DNA from: Bog-473 sp963745175
GTDB taxonomy: Bacteria > Actinomycetota > Acidimicrobiia > Acidimicrobiales > RAAP-2
Length of the DNA: 64,000 nt
Reading direction: 5' to 3'
NCBI GenBank assembly: GCA_963745175.1
Contig: CAVUWK010000007.1
Location: forward strand, 248,001 to 312,000
Shown: positions 1 through 8,693 of the stretch, piece after piece
How positions within the stretch are numbered: position 1 is the stretch's first letter
How the letters are laid out: each line of letters begins with the position of its first letter
Program-made: the position numbers and the translations under genes
The notes under the pieces: generated by a model
Seen by the model: the letters and a program-made list of their open reading frames with translations, nothing else
Database searches by the model: none
What the model was told of the DNA's origin: nothing

Positions 1-1314
1 CAGCTCAGGCACGTCGGCCAGGACGGCGAGATAGGCGGACGAGGGGAGATCGTCGCCCACGTGCACCACGACCTGCTCGTGGAAGGCGGCCACAATGGAC
101 TGCGGATCGTCGAGGGTGACACGGCGGCGGAAGACCGCCAGGGTGGCTGCGGCCACCAGCTGGGCCACCACCTCGTCCTCGTGGCCCTCCTCCATCGCCT
201 CGACCTCGATCTTGCCCTGGGTCGAGGGCACGAGAGAGGAGAGGTCGCTGATGCGCGGCACCGCCACCGGCTCGCCCGTGCGCAGGGCGCGCCGCACGGC
301 CGAGGCGACCAGCGTCTCGTAGTTGGCGATGGAGAGGCGGACCGATACGCCACTGCGCTGGTTGAGATGGGTGCTGCGCCGGGCCAGCTGGCTGATCTCG
401 GCCACGACCTCCTTCATGAACCTGGGCACCGTGACCGGCACGCCCGCCGTGGGCAGGTCGGCCTCGCCTTCCATGATCTTGACCTCGGTCATGGTCTCGA
501 ACGGGTAGTGCGTTCGGATCTGCGCGCCGAAGCGGTCCTTGAGCGGGGTGATGATGCGGCCGCGGTTGGTGTAGTCCTCGGGGTTGGCCGTGGCCACGAG
601 CATGATGTCGAGCGGCAGCCGGATGCGGTGGCCCCGGATCTGCACGTCACGCTCCTCGAGGATGTTCAGCAGCCCGACCTGGATCCGCTCCGAGAGGTCC
701 GGCAGCTCGTTGATGGCGAAGATGCCGCGGTTCACGCGCGGGATGAGGCCGTAGTGCAGCGCCAGCTCGTCGCTGAGGTACCGCCCTTCGGCGATCTTGA
801 TCGGGTCCACCTCGCCGATGAGGTCCGCGATGGACGTGTCGGGGGTGGCCAGCTTCTCGCCGTAGCGCTGCGAGCGGTGCACCCAGTCGATCGGCGTGGC
901 CTCGCCGAGCTCGTCGACGCGGTCGAGGGCGTAGCGCGACACCGGGTTGTAGGGGTCGTCGTTGATCTCGGAGCCGGCGATGATGGGCATCCAGTCGTCG
1001 AGCAGCCCGACCATGGAGCGGATCACCCGCGTCTTCGCCTGGCCCCGCTCGCCCAGCAGGATGATGTCGTGCCCGGCCAGGATGGAGTTCTCCAGTTGGG
1101 GCACGACGGTGTCCTCGAAGCCGAGCACGCCGGGGATCAGTGAGGTCCCGGCCGCGATGGCCTTGGCCGTGTTGCGCCGCATCTCCTCGGCCACCGACAC
1201 CGATTCCCAACCCGACGAGCGCAGGTCGGCCAACGCTCCGGGCAGGTCGGCGGGGGGCCTGAGCGCGCCCGGGCGCGGGGTCGCGGAAGGGTCGAAGGGG
1301 GAGGAGCCGTCCAT
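1..1314 (-). CDS. ChlI-like AAA+ ATPase (magnesium chelatase family), 3' end off window
   Basis: 438 codons are visible, running off the left edge without a stop. The start is the ATG at 1314 (MDGSSPF). Walker A is GERGQAKTR at about residues 88-96. The Walker B region reads GIFAINELPDL at about 197-207, with Asn where ChlI proteins usually have Asp before the catalytic Glu. Sensor 1 is ATANPED at about 241-247, followed by a DRFG motif near 260. Proteins of this type are MoxR/ChlI-class remodelling ATPases that normally work with a VWA-domain partner, probably encoded just beyond the edge (inference). A ChlI-like gene (Rv0958) follows purNH in M. tuberculosis as I recall; here it lies about 18 kb from purH. 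No other chlorophyll or cobalamin chelatase gene is in view, so the historical name should not be read as a function. Confidence 0.85.
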   Translation of the reverse strand, partial: MDGSSPFDPSATPRPGALRPPADLPGALADLRSSGWESVSVAEEMRRNTAKAIAAGTSLIPGVLGFEDTVVPQLENSILAGHDIILLGERGQAKTRVIRSMVGLLDDWMPIIAGSEINDDPYNPVSRYALDRVDELGEATPIDWVHRSQRYGEKLATPDTSIADLIGEVDPIKIAEGRYLSDELALHYGLIPRVNRGIFAINELPDLSERIQVGLLNILEERDVQIRGHRIRLPLDIMLVATANPEDYTNRGRIITPLKDRFGAQIRTHYPFETMTEVKIMEGEADLPTAGVPVTVPRFMKEVVAEISQLARRSTHLNQRSGVSVRLSIANYETLVASAVRRALRTGEPVAVPRISDLSSLVPSTQGKIEVEAMEEGHEDEVVAQLVAAATLAVFRRRVTLDDPQSIVAAFHEQVVVHVGDDLPSSAYLAVLADVPEL

Positions 1315-1323
1315 GCACGAAGC

Positions 1324-2241
1324 CTAAACCGCGGGCTCGGGCACCGGTGCGGCGGTCGTCGGCAAGTGGCGTGCCAGCAGCTGGTCGGCCAGGGCCCGCG
1401 CCGGACGGGCCAGCGCACGGTCACCCCGTTGCGCCAGGGCCACGGTGCGGCTCAGCGTCGGCCCGGTGAAGGGGATCCCGACCAGCGACCCGTCGTCCGG
1501 GAGCGCGATGGCGGGCACCACCGCCGCCCCGAGACCGGCCGCCACGAAGGAGAGGACGCCGGCCATCTCGGCCCCCTCGCTCACGAGATGCGGCTCCACC
1601 CCCGCCTGCTGGCAGGCGGACAGCGTCACGGAGCGCAGGTCGTAGCCCTCCCGGAACATCACCAGGTCGAGCCCGTCGAGGTCGCGCACCCGGACCCGGC
1701 GCCGCCCGGCGAAGGGGTGGTCGCGCGCCGTGGCGAGGACGAGCGGGTCGTCGAAGAGCGGCGTGGTCACCACCAGCGGGTCGGTCACCGGCAGGACCAC
1801 CAGCGCCAGGTCGAGCTCGCCCGCCGCCACCTGGGGCACCAGCTGGTGCGAGCCCGCCTCCACCACCGCCAGGTCGATGCCGGGGTGGCTGGCGTGGAAC
1901 GCCACGAGCGCCGGCGCCAGCGCGCTGGTGATCAGGCTGGGAGTGGCGCCGACGGCGAGGCGGCCCCGGGCCATGCCCGAGAGCGCCCGCGCCTCGGCGC
2001 CGGTGGCCTCCACGTCGGCCAGCACCCGTCGCATGAAGGGGAGGAGGGCGTCACCATCCGGGGTGAGGGTCACCGGGCCCTGGCCGGGGCCCCGGTTGAA
2101 GAGCAGCACCCCGAGCTCCTGCTCGAGCAGGCGGACCTGGCGGGACAGCGAGGGCTGGGCCAGGTGCAGGCGAACGGCGGCCTGGGTGAAGCTCTTCTCC
2201 TCGGCCACGGCCAGGGCGTAGGCAAACTGGTGCAGCTGCAT
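1324..2241 (-). CDS. LysR-family transcriptional regulator
   Basis: About 305 residues, the usual LysR length. An N-terminal winged helix-turn-helix (residues about 3-60; FTQAAVRLHLAQPSLSRQV is the recognition region) is followed by a periplasmic-binding-type effector domain (about 90-295). The ATG at 2241 is preferred over the in-frame TTG at 2244. The gene is divergent from the succinate dehydrogenase operon and shares a 126-bp control region with it, so it probably regulates that operon and itself. A perfect inverted repeat (2244-2264) covers its own predicted -10, which suggests autorepression. The effector is unknown. The gene ends 9 bases before the ATG of the ChlI-like gene, so the two may be cotranscribed. 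Confidence 0.9.
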   Translation of the reverse strand: MQLHQFAYALAVAEEKSFTQAAVRLHLAQPSLSRQVRLLEQELGVLLFNRGPGQGPVTLTPDGDALLPFMRRVLADVEATGAEARALSGMARGRLAVGATPSLITSALAPALVAFHASHPGIDLAVVEAGSHQLVPQVAAGELDLALVVLPVTDPLVVTTPLFDDPLVLATARDHPFAGRRRVRVRDLDGLDLVMFREGYDLRSVTLSACQQAGVEPHLVSEGAEMAGVLSFVAAGLGAAVVPAIALPDDGSLVGIPFTGPTLSRTVALAQRGDRALARPARALADQLLARHLPTTAAPVPEPAV

Positions 2242-2243
2242 CA

Positions 2244-2264
2244 ATCAGAGCTTATAGCTCTGAT
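2244..2264. promoter_or_regulatory. Perfect inverted repeat, likely LysR operator
   Basis: Arms ATCAGAGC and GCTCTGAT (8 bp, perfect) flank the spacer TTATA, matching the T-N11-A style of LysR sites. On the minus strand the centre supplies TATAAG, a good -10 placed so that transcription would begin 2-4 bases before the regulator's ATG, giving an almost leaderless mRNA. Binding here would block the regulator's own promoter while lying about 20 bp upstream of the sdh -35. Confidence 0.7.
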
Positions 2265-2283
2265 CTTCATGCTCTTTATGTCT

Positions 2284-2312
2284 TTGACGTGCCACTGGAC
2301 GGACCGTAGGGT
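2284..2312 (+). promoter_or_regulatory. Predicted sigma-70 type promoter of the sdh operon
   Basis: TTGACG at 2284-2289, a 17-bp spacer and TAGGGT at 2307-2312. The -35 is strong and the -10 moderate, as expected for an activator-assisted promoter. The leader to the GTG at 2368 would be about 50 nt and contains an AGGAGG-like ribosome site at 2357-2362. Confidence 0.45.
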
Positions 2313-2367
2313 CGCGGCGTTGCCGGGCCGCGAGATGTGGCGTGCAGCAGGCACTGAGGAGGTGCGA

Positions 2368-3195
2368 GTGACGACGACGGTCGAGAGCGCAACCACGACA
2401 CCGGTTGCGATCGGGGCACCCCGAGGCGGGCCGGACGTGCCCACCCTGCGCAAGGACGGCTGGTGGGTCGAGCCGGCGATCACGGCCGCGATCCTCCTGG
2501 CGTTCGTCGTGTACTCGACGTGGGCCGCCTTCGTGGGGAAGGACTACTACGCGGGCGCCGACCTGCACCGCGACCTGATCTCCCCCTTCTACTCCCCCTG
2601 CATCGCCAACAGCTGCGTGCCGGGCAGCCACACCTTCGGGACCCTGCCCTTCTGGAACTACTCGCCCGCGCTCCTCATCCTCATCTTCCCGCTCGGCTTC
2701 CGTCTCACCTGCTACTACTACCGCAAGGCCTACTACCGGTCCTTCTGGCTCTCCCCGCCTGCCTGCGGTGTGGCCGACGCCCACGGCAGTTACAGCGGAG
2801 AGACGCGGTTCCCGCTCATCCTGCAGAACATCCACCGCTACTTCTTCTGGCTCCTGCTGATCTTCAACTGCATCCTGACCTATGACGCCATCCTCGCCTT
2901 CCGCCAGCCGGGGGTCGGCATCGGCATCAGCGTGGGCGCCGTCGTCCTGTGCGCCAACGCCGCTTTCCTGTGGCTCTACTCGCTGTCGTGCCACGCCTGT
3001 CGGCACTTCTGCGGCGGCCAGGTGAAGTCCTTCGCCAAGCACCCGACCCGCTACAAGCTCTGGAAGTTCGTCACCCCGCTCAACGCGCGGCACATGCGCT
3101 TCGCCTGGATCAGCCTCTTCGGCGTCGCCCTGTGCGACCTCTACGTGCGGCTGGTGGCGAGCGGGACGATCCACGACCCCGGCTTCCACTTCTAG
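2368..3195 (+). CDS. sdhC: Succinate dehydrogenase/fumarate reductase membrane (cytochrome b) subunit
   Basis: 275 residues. The open frame extends far upstream, but the GTG at 2368 has a GAGGAGG ribosome site 5-6 bases before it and begins a sensible protein (MTTTVESATTT). About five hydrophobic helices are visible (near residues 38-58, 100-120, 155-175, 185-207 and 245-265). Conserved-looking His residues (NIHRYFF, LSCHACRHFC) could bind haem or quinone. One polypeptide replaces the usual SdhC plus SdhD pair, as in the mycobacterial Sdh1 complex (Rv0249c type, from memory). It anchors SdhAB to the membrane and passes electrons to or from the quinone pool. First gene of the sdhC-A-B operon, 13 bases before sdhA. 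Confidence 0.85.
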   Translation: MTTTVESATTTPVAIGAPRGGPDVPTLRKDGWWVEPAITAAILLAFVVYSTWAAFVGKDYYAGADLHRDLISPFYSPCIANSCVPGSHTFGTLPFWNYSPALLILIFPLGFRLTCYYYRKAYYRSFWLSPPACGVADAHGSYSGETRFPLILQNIHRYFFWLLLIFNCILTYDAILAFRQPGVGIGISVGAVVLCANAAFLWLYSLSCHACRHFCGGQVKSFAKHPTRYKLWKFVTPLNARHMRFAWISLFGVALCDLYVRLVASGTIHDPGFHF

Positions 3196-3208
3196 GCGCG
3201 AGGCCCGC

Positions 3209-5038
3209 ATGCCCGACTCCGCAACCCCCGACTTCGAGACCCACGACTACGACGTCGTCATCATCGGCGCCGGAGGCTCCGGCCTGCGCGCCGCGATCGA
3301 GGCCAAGGAGCGCGGCCTGCGCGTGGCGATCGTCTGCAAGTCCCTGCTCGGCAAGGCGCACACCGTCATGGCCGAGGGTGGCATGGCGGCCGCCATGGGC
3401 CACGTGTGGCCCGAGGACAACTGGCAGGTCCACTTCCGCGACACCATGCGCGGCGGCAAGATGCTGAACAACTGGCGCATGGCGCAGATCCACGCCATGG
3501 AGGCCCCCGACCGCGTCTTCGAGCTCGAGCGCTGGGGGGCCCTGTTCGACCGCACCGCGGACGGCCGCATCACCCAGCGCGACTTCGGCGGCCACCGTTA
3601 TGCCCGCCTGGCCCACGTGGGCGACCGCACCGGCCTGGAGCTCATCCGCACGCTGCAGCAGAAGGTGGTCTCCATGGGGACCGACGTCTTCATGGAGTGC
3701 AAGATCCTGCGCCTGCTCCCCGACGCCGAGGGGCGCATCTCGGGCGCAGTGGGCTACATGCGCCCGACCGGGGAGATGGTGCTCTTCACCGCCAAGGCCT
3801 TCGTGCTCGCCACCGGCTCGATCGGCAAGGCGTGGAAGTACACCTCCAACTCGTGGGAGTCGGTCGGCGACGGGCACGCCATGGCCATCTGGGCCGGCGC
3901 CGACGTCATCGACATGGAATGCGTGCAGTTCCACCCGACCGGCATGGTGTGGCCGCTGTCGGTGCGCGGCATCCTCGTGACCGAGGGCGTGCGCGGCGAC
4001 GGCGGGGTGCTGCGCAACTCCGAGGGCGAGCGCTTCATGTTCAACTACGTCGCCCCCATGTTCCGGGCCGAGACGGCGGAGACCGAGGAAGAGGCCGACG
4101 CGTGGTACGACGACCACATCAACTACCGCCGCACGCCCGATCTCCTGCCACGCGACGAGGTGGCCCGGGCCATCAACTCCGAGGTGAAGGCTGGCCGGGG
4201 CACGCCGCACGGCGGCGTCTACCTCGACATCGCCTCGCGGCGAACGCCCGAGTACATCAAGCGCCGGCTGCCGTCGATGTACCACCAGTTCATGGAGCTG
4301 GCCGGCGTCGACATCACCGCTGGGCCCATGGAGGTCGGCCCCACCTGCCACTACATGATGGGCGGCGTGCGCGTGGACGCCGAGACCCAGGCCGCCACCG
4401 TGCCGGGCCTCTTCGCCATCGGCGAGGTCTCGGGTGGCATGCACGGAGCGAACCGCCTCGGCGGGAACTCGCTCTCGGACCTCATCGTGTTCGGCCGCCG
4501 GGCCGGCATCGGCGCCGCCGACTTCGCGGAGGGCCGCGCCGACTCGCCGAGCATCAACCCGGCCGAGGTGGCGTCGGTGATCGACGATGCGTTCGCCCCG
4601 TTCGGCCGCGAGGACGGCTACAACCCCTACACCGTGCACGAGGAGCTGCAGGAGGTCATGCAGACGCTGGTCGGCATCATCCGCACCGGTCCCGAGCTCG
4701 AGGAGGCCCTCGCCAGGCTCGAGGATCTCAAGCAGCAGACGGCCAAGGTACAGGTGAAGGGCGGGCGGGCCTATAACCCGGGCTGGAACCTCGCCACCGA
4801 CCTGCCCTCCATGATCACCACGTCCATCGCGGTGGCGCAGGGTGCGCTCAACCGCAAGGAGTCCCGCGGGGGGCATACCCGCGAGGACTATCCGCTTCCG
4901 GACCCCGAGATGGGCAAGGTCAACTTCGTGCAGCACCAGACCAGGGAGCACGGCTACCTGGCGCCCATCGCCATCGCGCCCGAGCCGCTGCCGGTCATGC
5001 CGCCCGAGCTGGCCGCACTCTTCGAGGAGGCAAAGTGA
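3209..5038 (+). CDS. sdhA: Succinate dehydrogenase flavoprotein subunit
   Basis: 609 residues, full length. The FAD-binding motif GAGGSG is at 20-25, followed by KAHTVMAEGG, whose His51 is at the position that carries covalent FAD in this family. The substrate region holds FHPTGMVWPL and TEGVRGDGG with the catalytic Arg, and HGANRLGGNSL lies in the C-terminal half. It oxidises succinate to fumarate (or the reverse) at the cytoplasmic face. The stop overlaps the sdhB start (GTGA), implying coupled translation. Confidence 0.96.
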   Translation: MPDSATPDFETHDYDVVIIGAGGSGLRAAIEAKERGLRVAIVCKSLLGKAHTVMAEGGMAAAMGHVWPEDNWQVHFRDTMRGGKMLNNWRMAQIHAMEAPDRVFELERWGALFDRTADGRITQRDFGGHRYARLAHVGDRTGLELIRTLQQKVVSMGTDVFMECKILRLLPDAEGRISGAVGYMRPTGEMVLFTAKAFVLATGSIGKAWKYTSNSWESVGDGHAMAIWAGADVIDMECVQFHPTGMVWPLSVRGILVTEGVRGDGGVLRNSEGERFMFNYVAPMFRAETAETEEEADAWYDDHINYRRTPDLLPRDEVARAINSEVKAGRGTPHGGVYLDIASRRTPEYIKRRLPSMYHQFMELAGVDITAGPMEVGPTCHYMMGGVRVDAETQAATVPGLFAIGEVSGGMHGANRLGGNSLSDLIVFGRRAGIGAADFAEGRADSPSINPAEVASVIDDAFAPFGREDGYNPYTVHEELQEVMQTLVGIIRTGPELEEALARLEDLKQQTAKVQVKGGRAYNPGWNLATDLPSMITTSIAVAQGALNRKESRGGHTREDYPLPDPEMGKVNFVQHQTREHGYLAPIAIAPEPLPVMPPELAALFEEAK

Positions 5039-5883
5039 GCCTGACCGATGCTGGTGCCGACACCACCCCGGCCGACACGGCGAAGGCCGCGGCCGAGATC
5101 GAGGCCGGCAAGGTGACCATGCGGATCTGGCGCGGGGACGACGAGGGCGGTGAGTTCAACGACTACGTGATGCCCGCCGTGGAGGGCGAGGTGGTGCTCG
5201 ACGTGATCCACCGCATCCAGGCCTCCGATGCACCGGACCTCGCCTGTCGCTGGAACTGCAAGGCCGGTAAGTGCGGCTCGTGCTCGGCCGAGATCAACGG
5301 CCTGCCCCGCCTCATGTGCATGACGCGCATGGACACGCTGCCCGAGGGAGCGCCCGTCACGGTGGCCCCGATGAAGACCTTCCCGGTCATCCGCGACCTC
5401 GTCACCGACGTCTCCTTCAACTACGAGGTGGCCAAGACGATCCCCGCCTTCGAGCCCGGCCCCGAGCCCGAGGGCGGCTACCGCATGATGCAGGTCGACG
5501 TGGAGAGGGGCCAGGAGTTCCGCAAGTGCATCGAGTGCTTCATGTGCCAGGACGTCTGCCACGTCATCCGCGACCACGAGGACAACAAGCCGAAGTACGC
5601 CGGGCCCCGCTTCTTCATCCGCTTCGCTGAGCTCGAGATGCACCCGCTCGACGTCAACGACCGCCGCGAGCTGGCCCACGACCGCGGCCTCGGCATGTGC
5701 AACATCACGAAATGCTGCACCGAGGTGTGCCCCGAGCACATCAAGATCACCGACAACGGCATCATCCCCATGAAGGAGCGCGTGGTCGACGCCCGCTACG
5801 ACCCGGTGGCCTGGCTCGGGCGCAAGATCACGGGGCGCACCAAGAAGACGGCCGCAGAGGCCGAAGAGGCCTCCGCCGGCTGA
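5035..5883 (+). CDS. sdhB: Succinate dehydrogenase iron-sulfur subunit
   Basis: 282 residues. The plant-type [2Fe-2S] ligands are Cys75, Cys80, Cys83 and Cys95 (C-x4-C-x2-C-x11-C). Two further Cys clusters, CIECFMCQDVC and CNITKCCTEVCPEH, serve the [4Fe-4S] and [3Fe-4S] centres. It carries electrons from FAD in SdhA to the membrane subunit. The GTG start overlaps the sdhA stop by 4 bp. The C-terminus is a charged, Ala/Glu-rich tail. It ends the sdh operon; only a weak hairpin follows. Confidence 0.95.
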   Translation: MSLTDAGADTTPADTAKAAAEIEAGKVTMRIWRGDDEGGEFNDYVMPAVEGEVVLDVIHRIQASDAPDLACRWNCKAGKCGSCSAEINGLPRLMCMTRMDTLPEGAPVTVAPMKTFPVIRDLVTDVSFNYEVAKTIPAFEPGPEPEGGYRMMQVDVERGQEFRKCIECFMCQDVCHVIRDHEDNKPKYAGPRFFIRFAELEMHPLDVNDRRELAHDRGLGMCNITKCCTEVCPEHIKITDNGIIPMKERVVDARYDPVAWLGRKITGRTKKTAAEAEEASAG

Positions 5884-5968
5884 TTCGGGAGCGCCGGCCG
5901 GCGGCCCCATCCGGGGTGTGCCCCGAGGCCCGCCCGCACACCACCTCCGAGCGGACCAGACTCTCGCC

Positions 5969-6427
5969 ATGCCCCGCTATCTCTCGCCCGAGTGGGTGGC
6001 CTCCTTCGACGCCGCGCTCGGCGCGCTCGACCTCTCCGACGCCGTGGCGGCGGCGGGCGCCGGTTCGCTCGCCGCGGCGGACGGCGCCTTCAGCGTGGTC
6101 CAGGTGGTGACCGCCGTCCCCGAGGACATCCGCCCGGCCGGCGCGACCGACGGGCAGGTGCACGTCGTGCTCACCGTGGCGGAGGGCCGGGCCCACCTCG
6201 AGCTGGACCCCGGCGGGACGGCGGGCGGCACGGCCACCATCGTGCTCGGCTACCCCGACGCGCTGGCCATGGCGCGGGGCGAGCTCGAGCCGGCGGACGC
6301 GTTGGCCGCGGGGCGGGTGCGCGTGCGGGGGGACCTGGCGGCGCTCGTCGCTGGCCAGGACGTCCTGGCCGAGGCGGCGGCGCGGCTCGGGACCGACCTC
6401 GAGGACCTGACGGACCCGGGGAGCTGA
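5969..6427 (+). CDS. SCP2 sterol-binding-like domain protein
   Basis: 152 residues from the ATG at 5969 (MPRYLSPEW). The order of elements resembles SCP2-type lipid-carrier domains: an N-terminal WVASFDAAL helix, a central sheet with VHVVLTVAEGRAHLELDPG, then a region with DALAAGRVRVRGD. These proteins bind acyl or sterol ligands in a hydrophobic pocket. It lies 85 bp after sdhB and 8 bp before a short-chain dehydrogenase, so those two are probably cotranscribed and may act on the same lipid substrate (inference). Family assignment rests on pattern only. Confidence 0.65.
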   Translation: MPRYLSPEWVASFDAALGALDLSDAVAAAGAGSLAAADGAFSVVQVVTAVPEDIRPAGATDGQVHVVLTVAEGRAHLELDPGGTAGGTATIVLGYPDALAMARGELEPADALAAGRVRVRGDLAALVAGQDVLAEAAARLGTDLEDLTDPGS

Positions 6428-6435
6428 CACGCCCC

Positions 6436-7254
6436 GTGGCCCGCTCGCGCTTCTCTCGCTCGGCTCGCCCGCCCGATTTCGCCGGGCGTTACCAGGGCCG
6501 GGTGGCCGTGGTCACCGGGGCCTCGGCGGGCCTGGGCGCCCAGCTCGCGGTGGACCTGGCGCGGGCCGGCGCCACCGTCTTCGGCCTGGCCCGCAACGCG
6601 GAGCGCCTCGACAAGCTGGCGACCGATCTCTGCACCTTCACTCCGGGGTCGGGGACGATCGTCTGCGACGTCGCAGACACCACCGCCCTGCGTCAGGCCC
6701 TCGACCAGGTGACCGCGGCCGGCGGCCCCGTCGACCTGTTGGTCAACAACGCGGCCCAGGATCCGGGCGTCCGCCTGGTCGACATAACGGAGGCGGACTT
6801 CCGCCACACCTTCGACGTCAACTTCTTCGCGCCGGTGGCCGCCACCCTGGCCGTCCTGCCGGCCATGCTCGAGCGCGGGAGCGGCACCATCGTCAACGTG
6901 TCCTCGGACGGCGGCCGCCTGCCCTCCCCCGGCCCGGGCGCCTACCCCTCCTCGAAGGCCGCCCTCTCGGCCTTCACCGAGTCCACCTCGTTCCGGCTCG
7001 GGCCCCGCGGGGTCCACATGCACGTGGTCTACCCCGCCTTCATGGCCACTGAGCTGGGGTTGAGCGCGCTGGGCCGCGGGCTGCGCCGGCCGCCGCGGCT
7101 GACTACCCGCAGTGTCGAGACGGTTTCGCGTCGGATCTTGGCCCAGGCCGGCGGGCCCTCGCTCGAGATCAGCGTGTCAGGCCTGATCGACGCCGCCATG
7201 GTCTTCCGCCCCCTGATGCCCCGGACCTACCACCGCCTACGCCGCTACTGGTAG
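6436..7254 (+). CDS. Short-chain dehydrogenase/reductase (SDR)
   Basis: 272 residues from the GTG at 6436. The cofactor motif TGASAGLG lies near residues 26-33 and NNAA near 104-107. A catalytic Ser is in IVNVSSDGG, and Tyr/Lys are in AYPSSK (Y-x3-K). This is the classical SDR layout for an NAD(P)-dependent alcohol or ketone oxidoreductase; the substrate cannot be read. The C-terminal tail (FRPLMPRTYHRLRRYW) is typical of membrane-associated lipid-acting SDRs. Translationally close to the SCP2-like gene. Confidence 0.88.
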   Translation: MARSRFSRSARPPDFAGRYQGRVAVVTGASAGLGAQLAVDLARAGATVFGLARNAERLDKLATDLCTFTPGSGTIVCDVADTTALRQALDQVTAAGGPVDLLVNNAAQDPGVRLVDITEADFRHTFDVNFFAPVAATLAVLPAMLERGSGTIVNVSSDGGRLPSPGPGAYPSSKAALSAFTESTSFRLGPRGVHMHVVYPAFMATELGLSALGRGLRRPPRLTTRSVETVSRRILAQAGGPSLEISVSGLIDAAMVFRPLMPRTYHRLRRYW

Positions 7255-7371
7255 GACGGGCGGTGCGACCCGGCGCGGGATGGTCCGGCTACGCCCGAGC
7301 GAACAACGCGTGACGGAAGTATCGTTTCCCCCACCGGCTCGCGAAGGTCGGGCCGCAGGTAGGAGGACGAC

Positions 7372-7584
7372 GTGCACCAGCCGATCGACGACCACTTCCT
7401 TTTGAAGTACCGGGCCCTGCTGGATGCCGAAGATCTGGCATTCGACGAGCTCGAGCACGCGTGCGAGGAAGGCGACCGCACGCAGTTCGACAAGGACATG
7501 ATCGATTGGCAGAACGCCCTCGAGCACAAGCTCGTCTTCCTGGCCAACGCCGGGCTCGAGGTGAGGATGCCCGTGCTGGGCTAG
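7372..7584 (+). CDS. Small acidic protein of unknown function
   Basis: 70 residues from the GTG at 7372, with a good GGAGGA ribosome site 3-5 bases upstream. The sequence is acidic and mostly helical (DAEDLAFDELEHACEEGD, DWQNALEHKLVFLANAGLEV). No family recognised. The upstream 117 bp (7255-7371) is the only room for its promoter. Codon use looks like that of its neighbours. It could be a small regulatory or scaffold protein. Confidence 0.6.
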   Translation: MHQPIDDHFLLKYRALLDAEDLAFDELEHACEEGDRTQFDKDMIDWQNALEHKLVFLANAGLEVRMPVLG

Positions 7585-7674
7585 TTGCCGGCGTACGCCG
7601 AAAGACGCGGCGGGCGCACCGTAGAGAGCAGGACCATCACCCGCGCTTTGTCGGGACGCGACCAGGATGGTGCG

Positions 7675-7950
7675 GTGCCCAAGTCATCTGAGAAGAACAC
7701 CTCCCAAGCCCCACTGAACGGAGCGGGAGAAGCGAGGCCTCGGGAGGCCCCCCGGGTCAGCGCCCCGTCGAGCCGGGTGAACATCGCGTTCCCGTTCTCG
7801 CAGATCAAGCTGGAGGAACCCAGCAAGGAGCTGGCGGAGCTGGCTGCGCTCGTGTTCGATCTTGTGGGGGCCATGGCGGAGTGGGTCCCCGAGGACCGGC
7901 TCGACGACCTGCGGGTCCGGGCGCAGGTACTGCTGGACGCCCTGCGCTGA
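7675..7950 (+). CDS. Small protein of unknown function
   Basis: 91 residues if begun at the GTG at 7675 (MPKSSEKNTSQ), which follows a weak AGGA ribosome site; an in-frame TTG at 7585 would add 30 residues. The N-terminal third is polar and likely disordered. The rest is a compact helical region (EEPSKELAELAALVFDLV, then DRLDDLRVRAQVLLDAL). No family recognised. It faces the convergent TetR gene, with 23 bp between the stops. Confidence 0.5.
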   Translation: MPKSSEKNTSQAPLNGAGEARPREAPRVSAPSSRVNIAFPFSQIKLEEPSKELAELAALVFDLVGAMAEWVPEDRLDDLRVRAQVLLDALR

Positions 7951-7973
7951 ACAGCCGGGACGGGCCGGCTCCG

Positions 7974-8678
7974 CTACTGCAGTCCGAGGGACTCGGCCAA
8001 CCGGCGGATGGTCGCCTCGAAGAGCAGCCCGGGCTCCCACACGGTGTTGCGCCAGTGCCCGAACACCTCGAGGCTGATGGTGCCGATGATCGCCGTCCAC
8101 GCTTGCAGTGCCATCACCACCTTCTCGACCGCCATCCCCGGGAGCAAGCCGTCGCTGACCGGCGCCACGGCGGCGCGCAGCTCGTCCGACACCGGCCGCG
8201 CCTGGTCGTCCGGGCGCAGCCGGCCTGCCTCCTTCGCCGCGACGAGCGGGCGCACGAGGGCGGCCGCCACCCGGGCGTAGGGCTCGACGGTGTCCTGGGG
8301 AGCCTCGTAGCCCGGGACCGGGGTCCCGAAGATGAGGCCCCACTGGTGCGGGTGCTCGAGGGCCCACAGTCTCAGGGCACGGGGCACCGACAGCCAGCGC
8401 TCGGCGTCGTCTGCGGACTCCTGCTCCGCCTGGTCCGCCGCCCGCTCGGCTGTGCGGGCCAACGCCTCGTAGGCGTCGAGGATGAGCGCGCTCAGCAGGG
8501 CATCGCGCCCGTCGAAGTAGCGGTACAGGGCCGACGGGGCCATGCCCAGATCCCGGGCGATCGAGCGCAGTGACAGCGCGGCCGCGCCGTCGCGGGCCAC
8601 ATGGGCCGAGGCCACGGCCAGGATCTCCGCAGTCATTTCCTCCCGAACCCGCTCCCGGGCTGTCCGTGGCGCTGACAT
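7974..8678 (-). CDS. TetR-family transcriptional repressor
   Basis: 234 residues from the ATG at 8678 (MSAPRTARERVREEM); the frame is open for 41 codons upstream, but that segment lies in the promoter region and is not TetR-like. The N-terminal helix-turn-helix includes LSLRSIARDLGMAPSALYRYF at about residues 31-51. The C-terminal domain resembles the WHG/TetR_C group (RLWALEHPHQWGLIFGTP). Divergent from the F420-type reductase, across a control region with three palindromes, so it most likely represses that gene. Confidence 0.9.
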   Translation of the reverse strand: MSAPRTARERVREEMTAEILAVASAHVARDGAAALSLRSIARDLGMAPSALYRYFDGRDALLSALILDAYEALARTAERAADQAEQESADDAERWLSVPRALRLWALEHPHQWGLIFGTPVPGYEAPQDTVEPYARVAAALVRPLVAAKEAGRLRPDDQARPVSDELRAAVAPVSDGLLPGMAVEKVVMALQAWTAIIGTISLEVFGHWRNTVWEPGLLFEATIRRLAESLGLQ

Positions 8679-8693
8679 CCGGCAAGTCTGATC

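Noticed and set aside
61..1143. Long plus-strand open frame rich in His, Asp, Arg and Gly
   Set aside because: Complement of the ChlI-like gene. High GC leaves the reverse frames open, and the composition is not that of a real protein.
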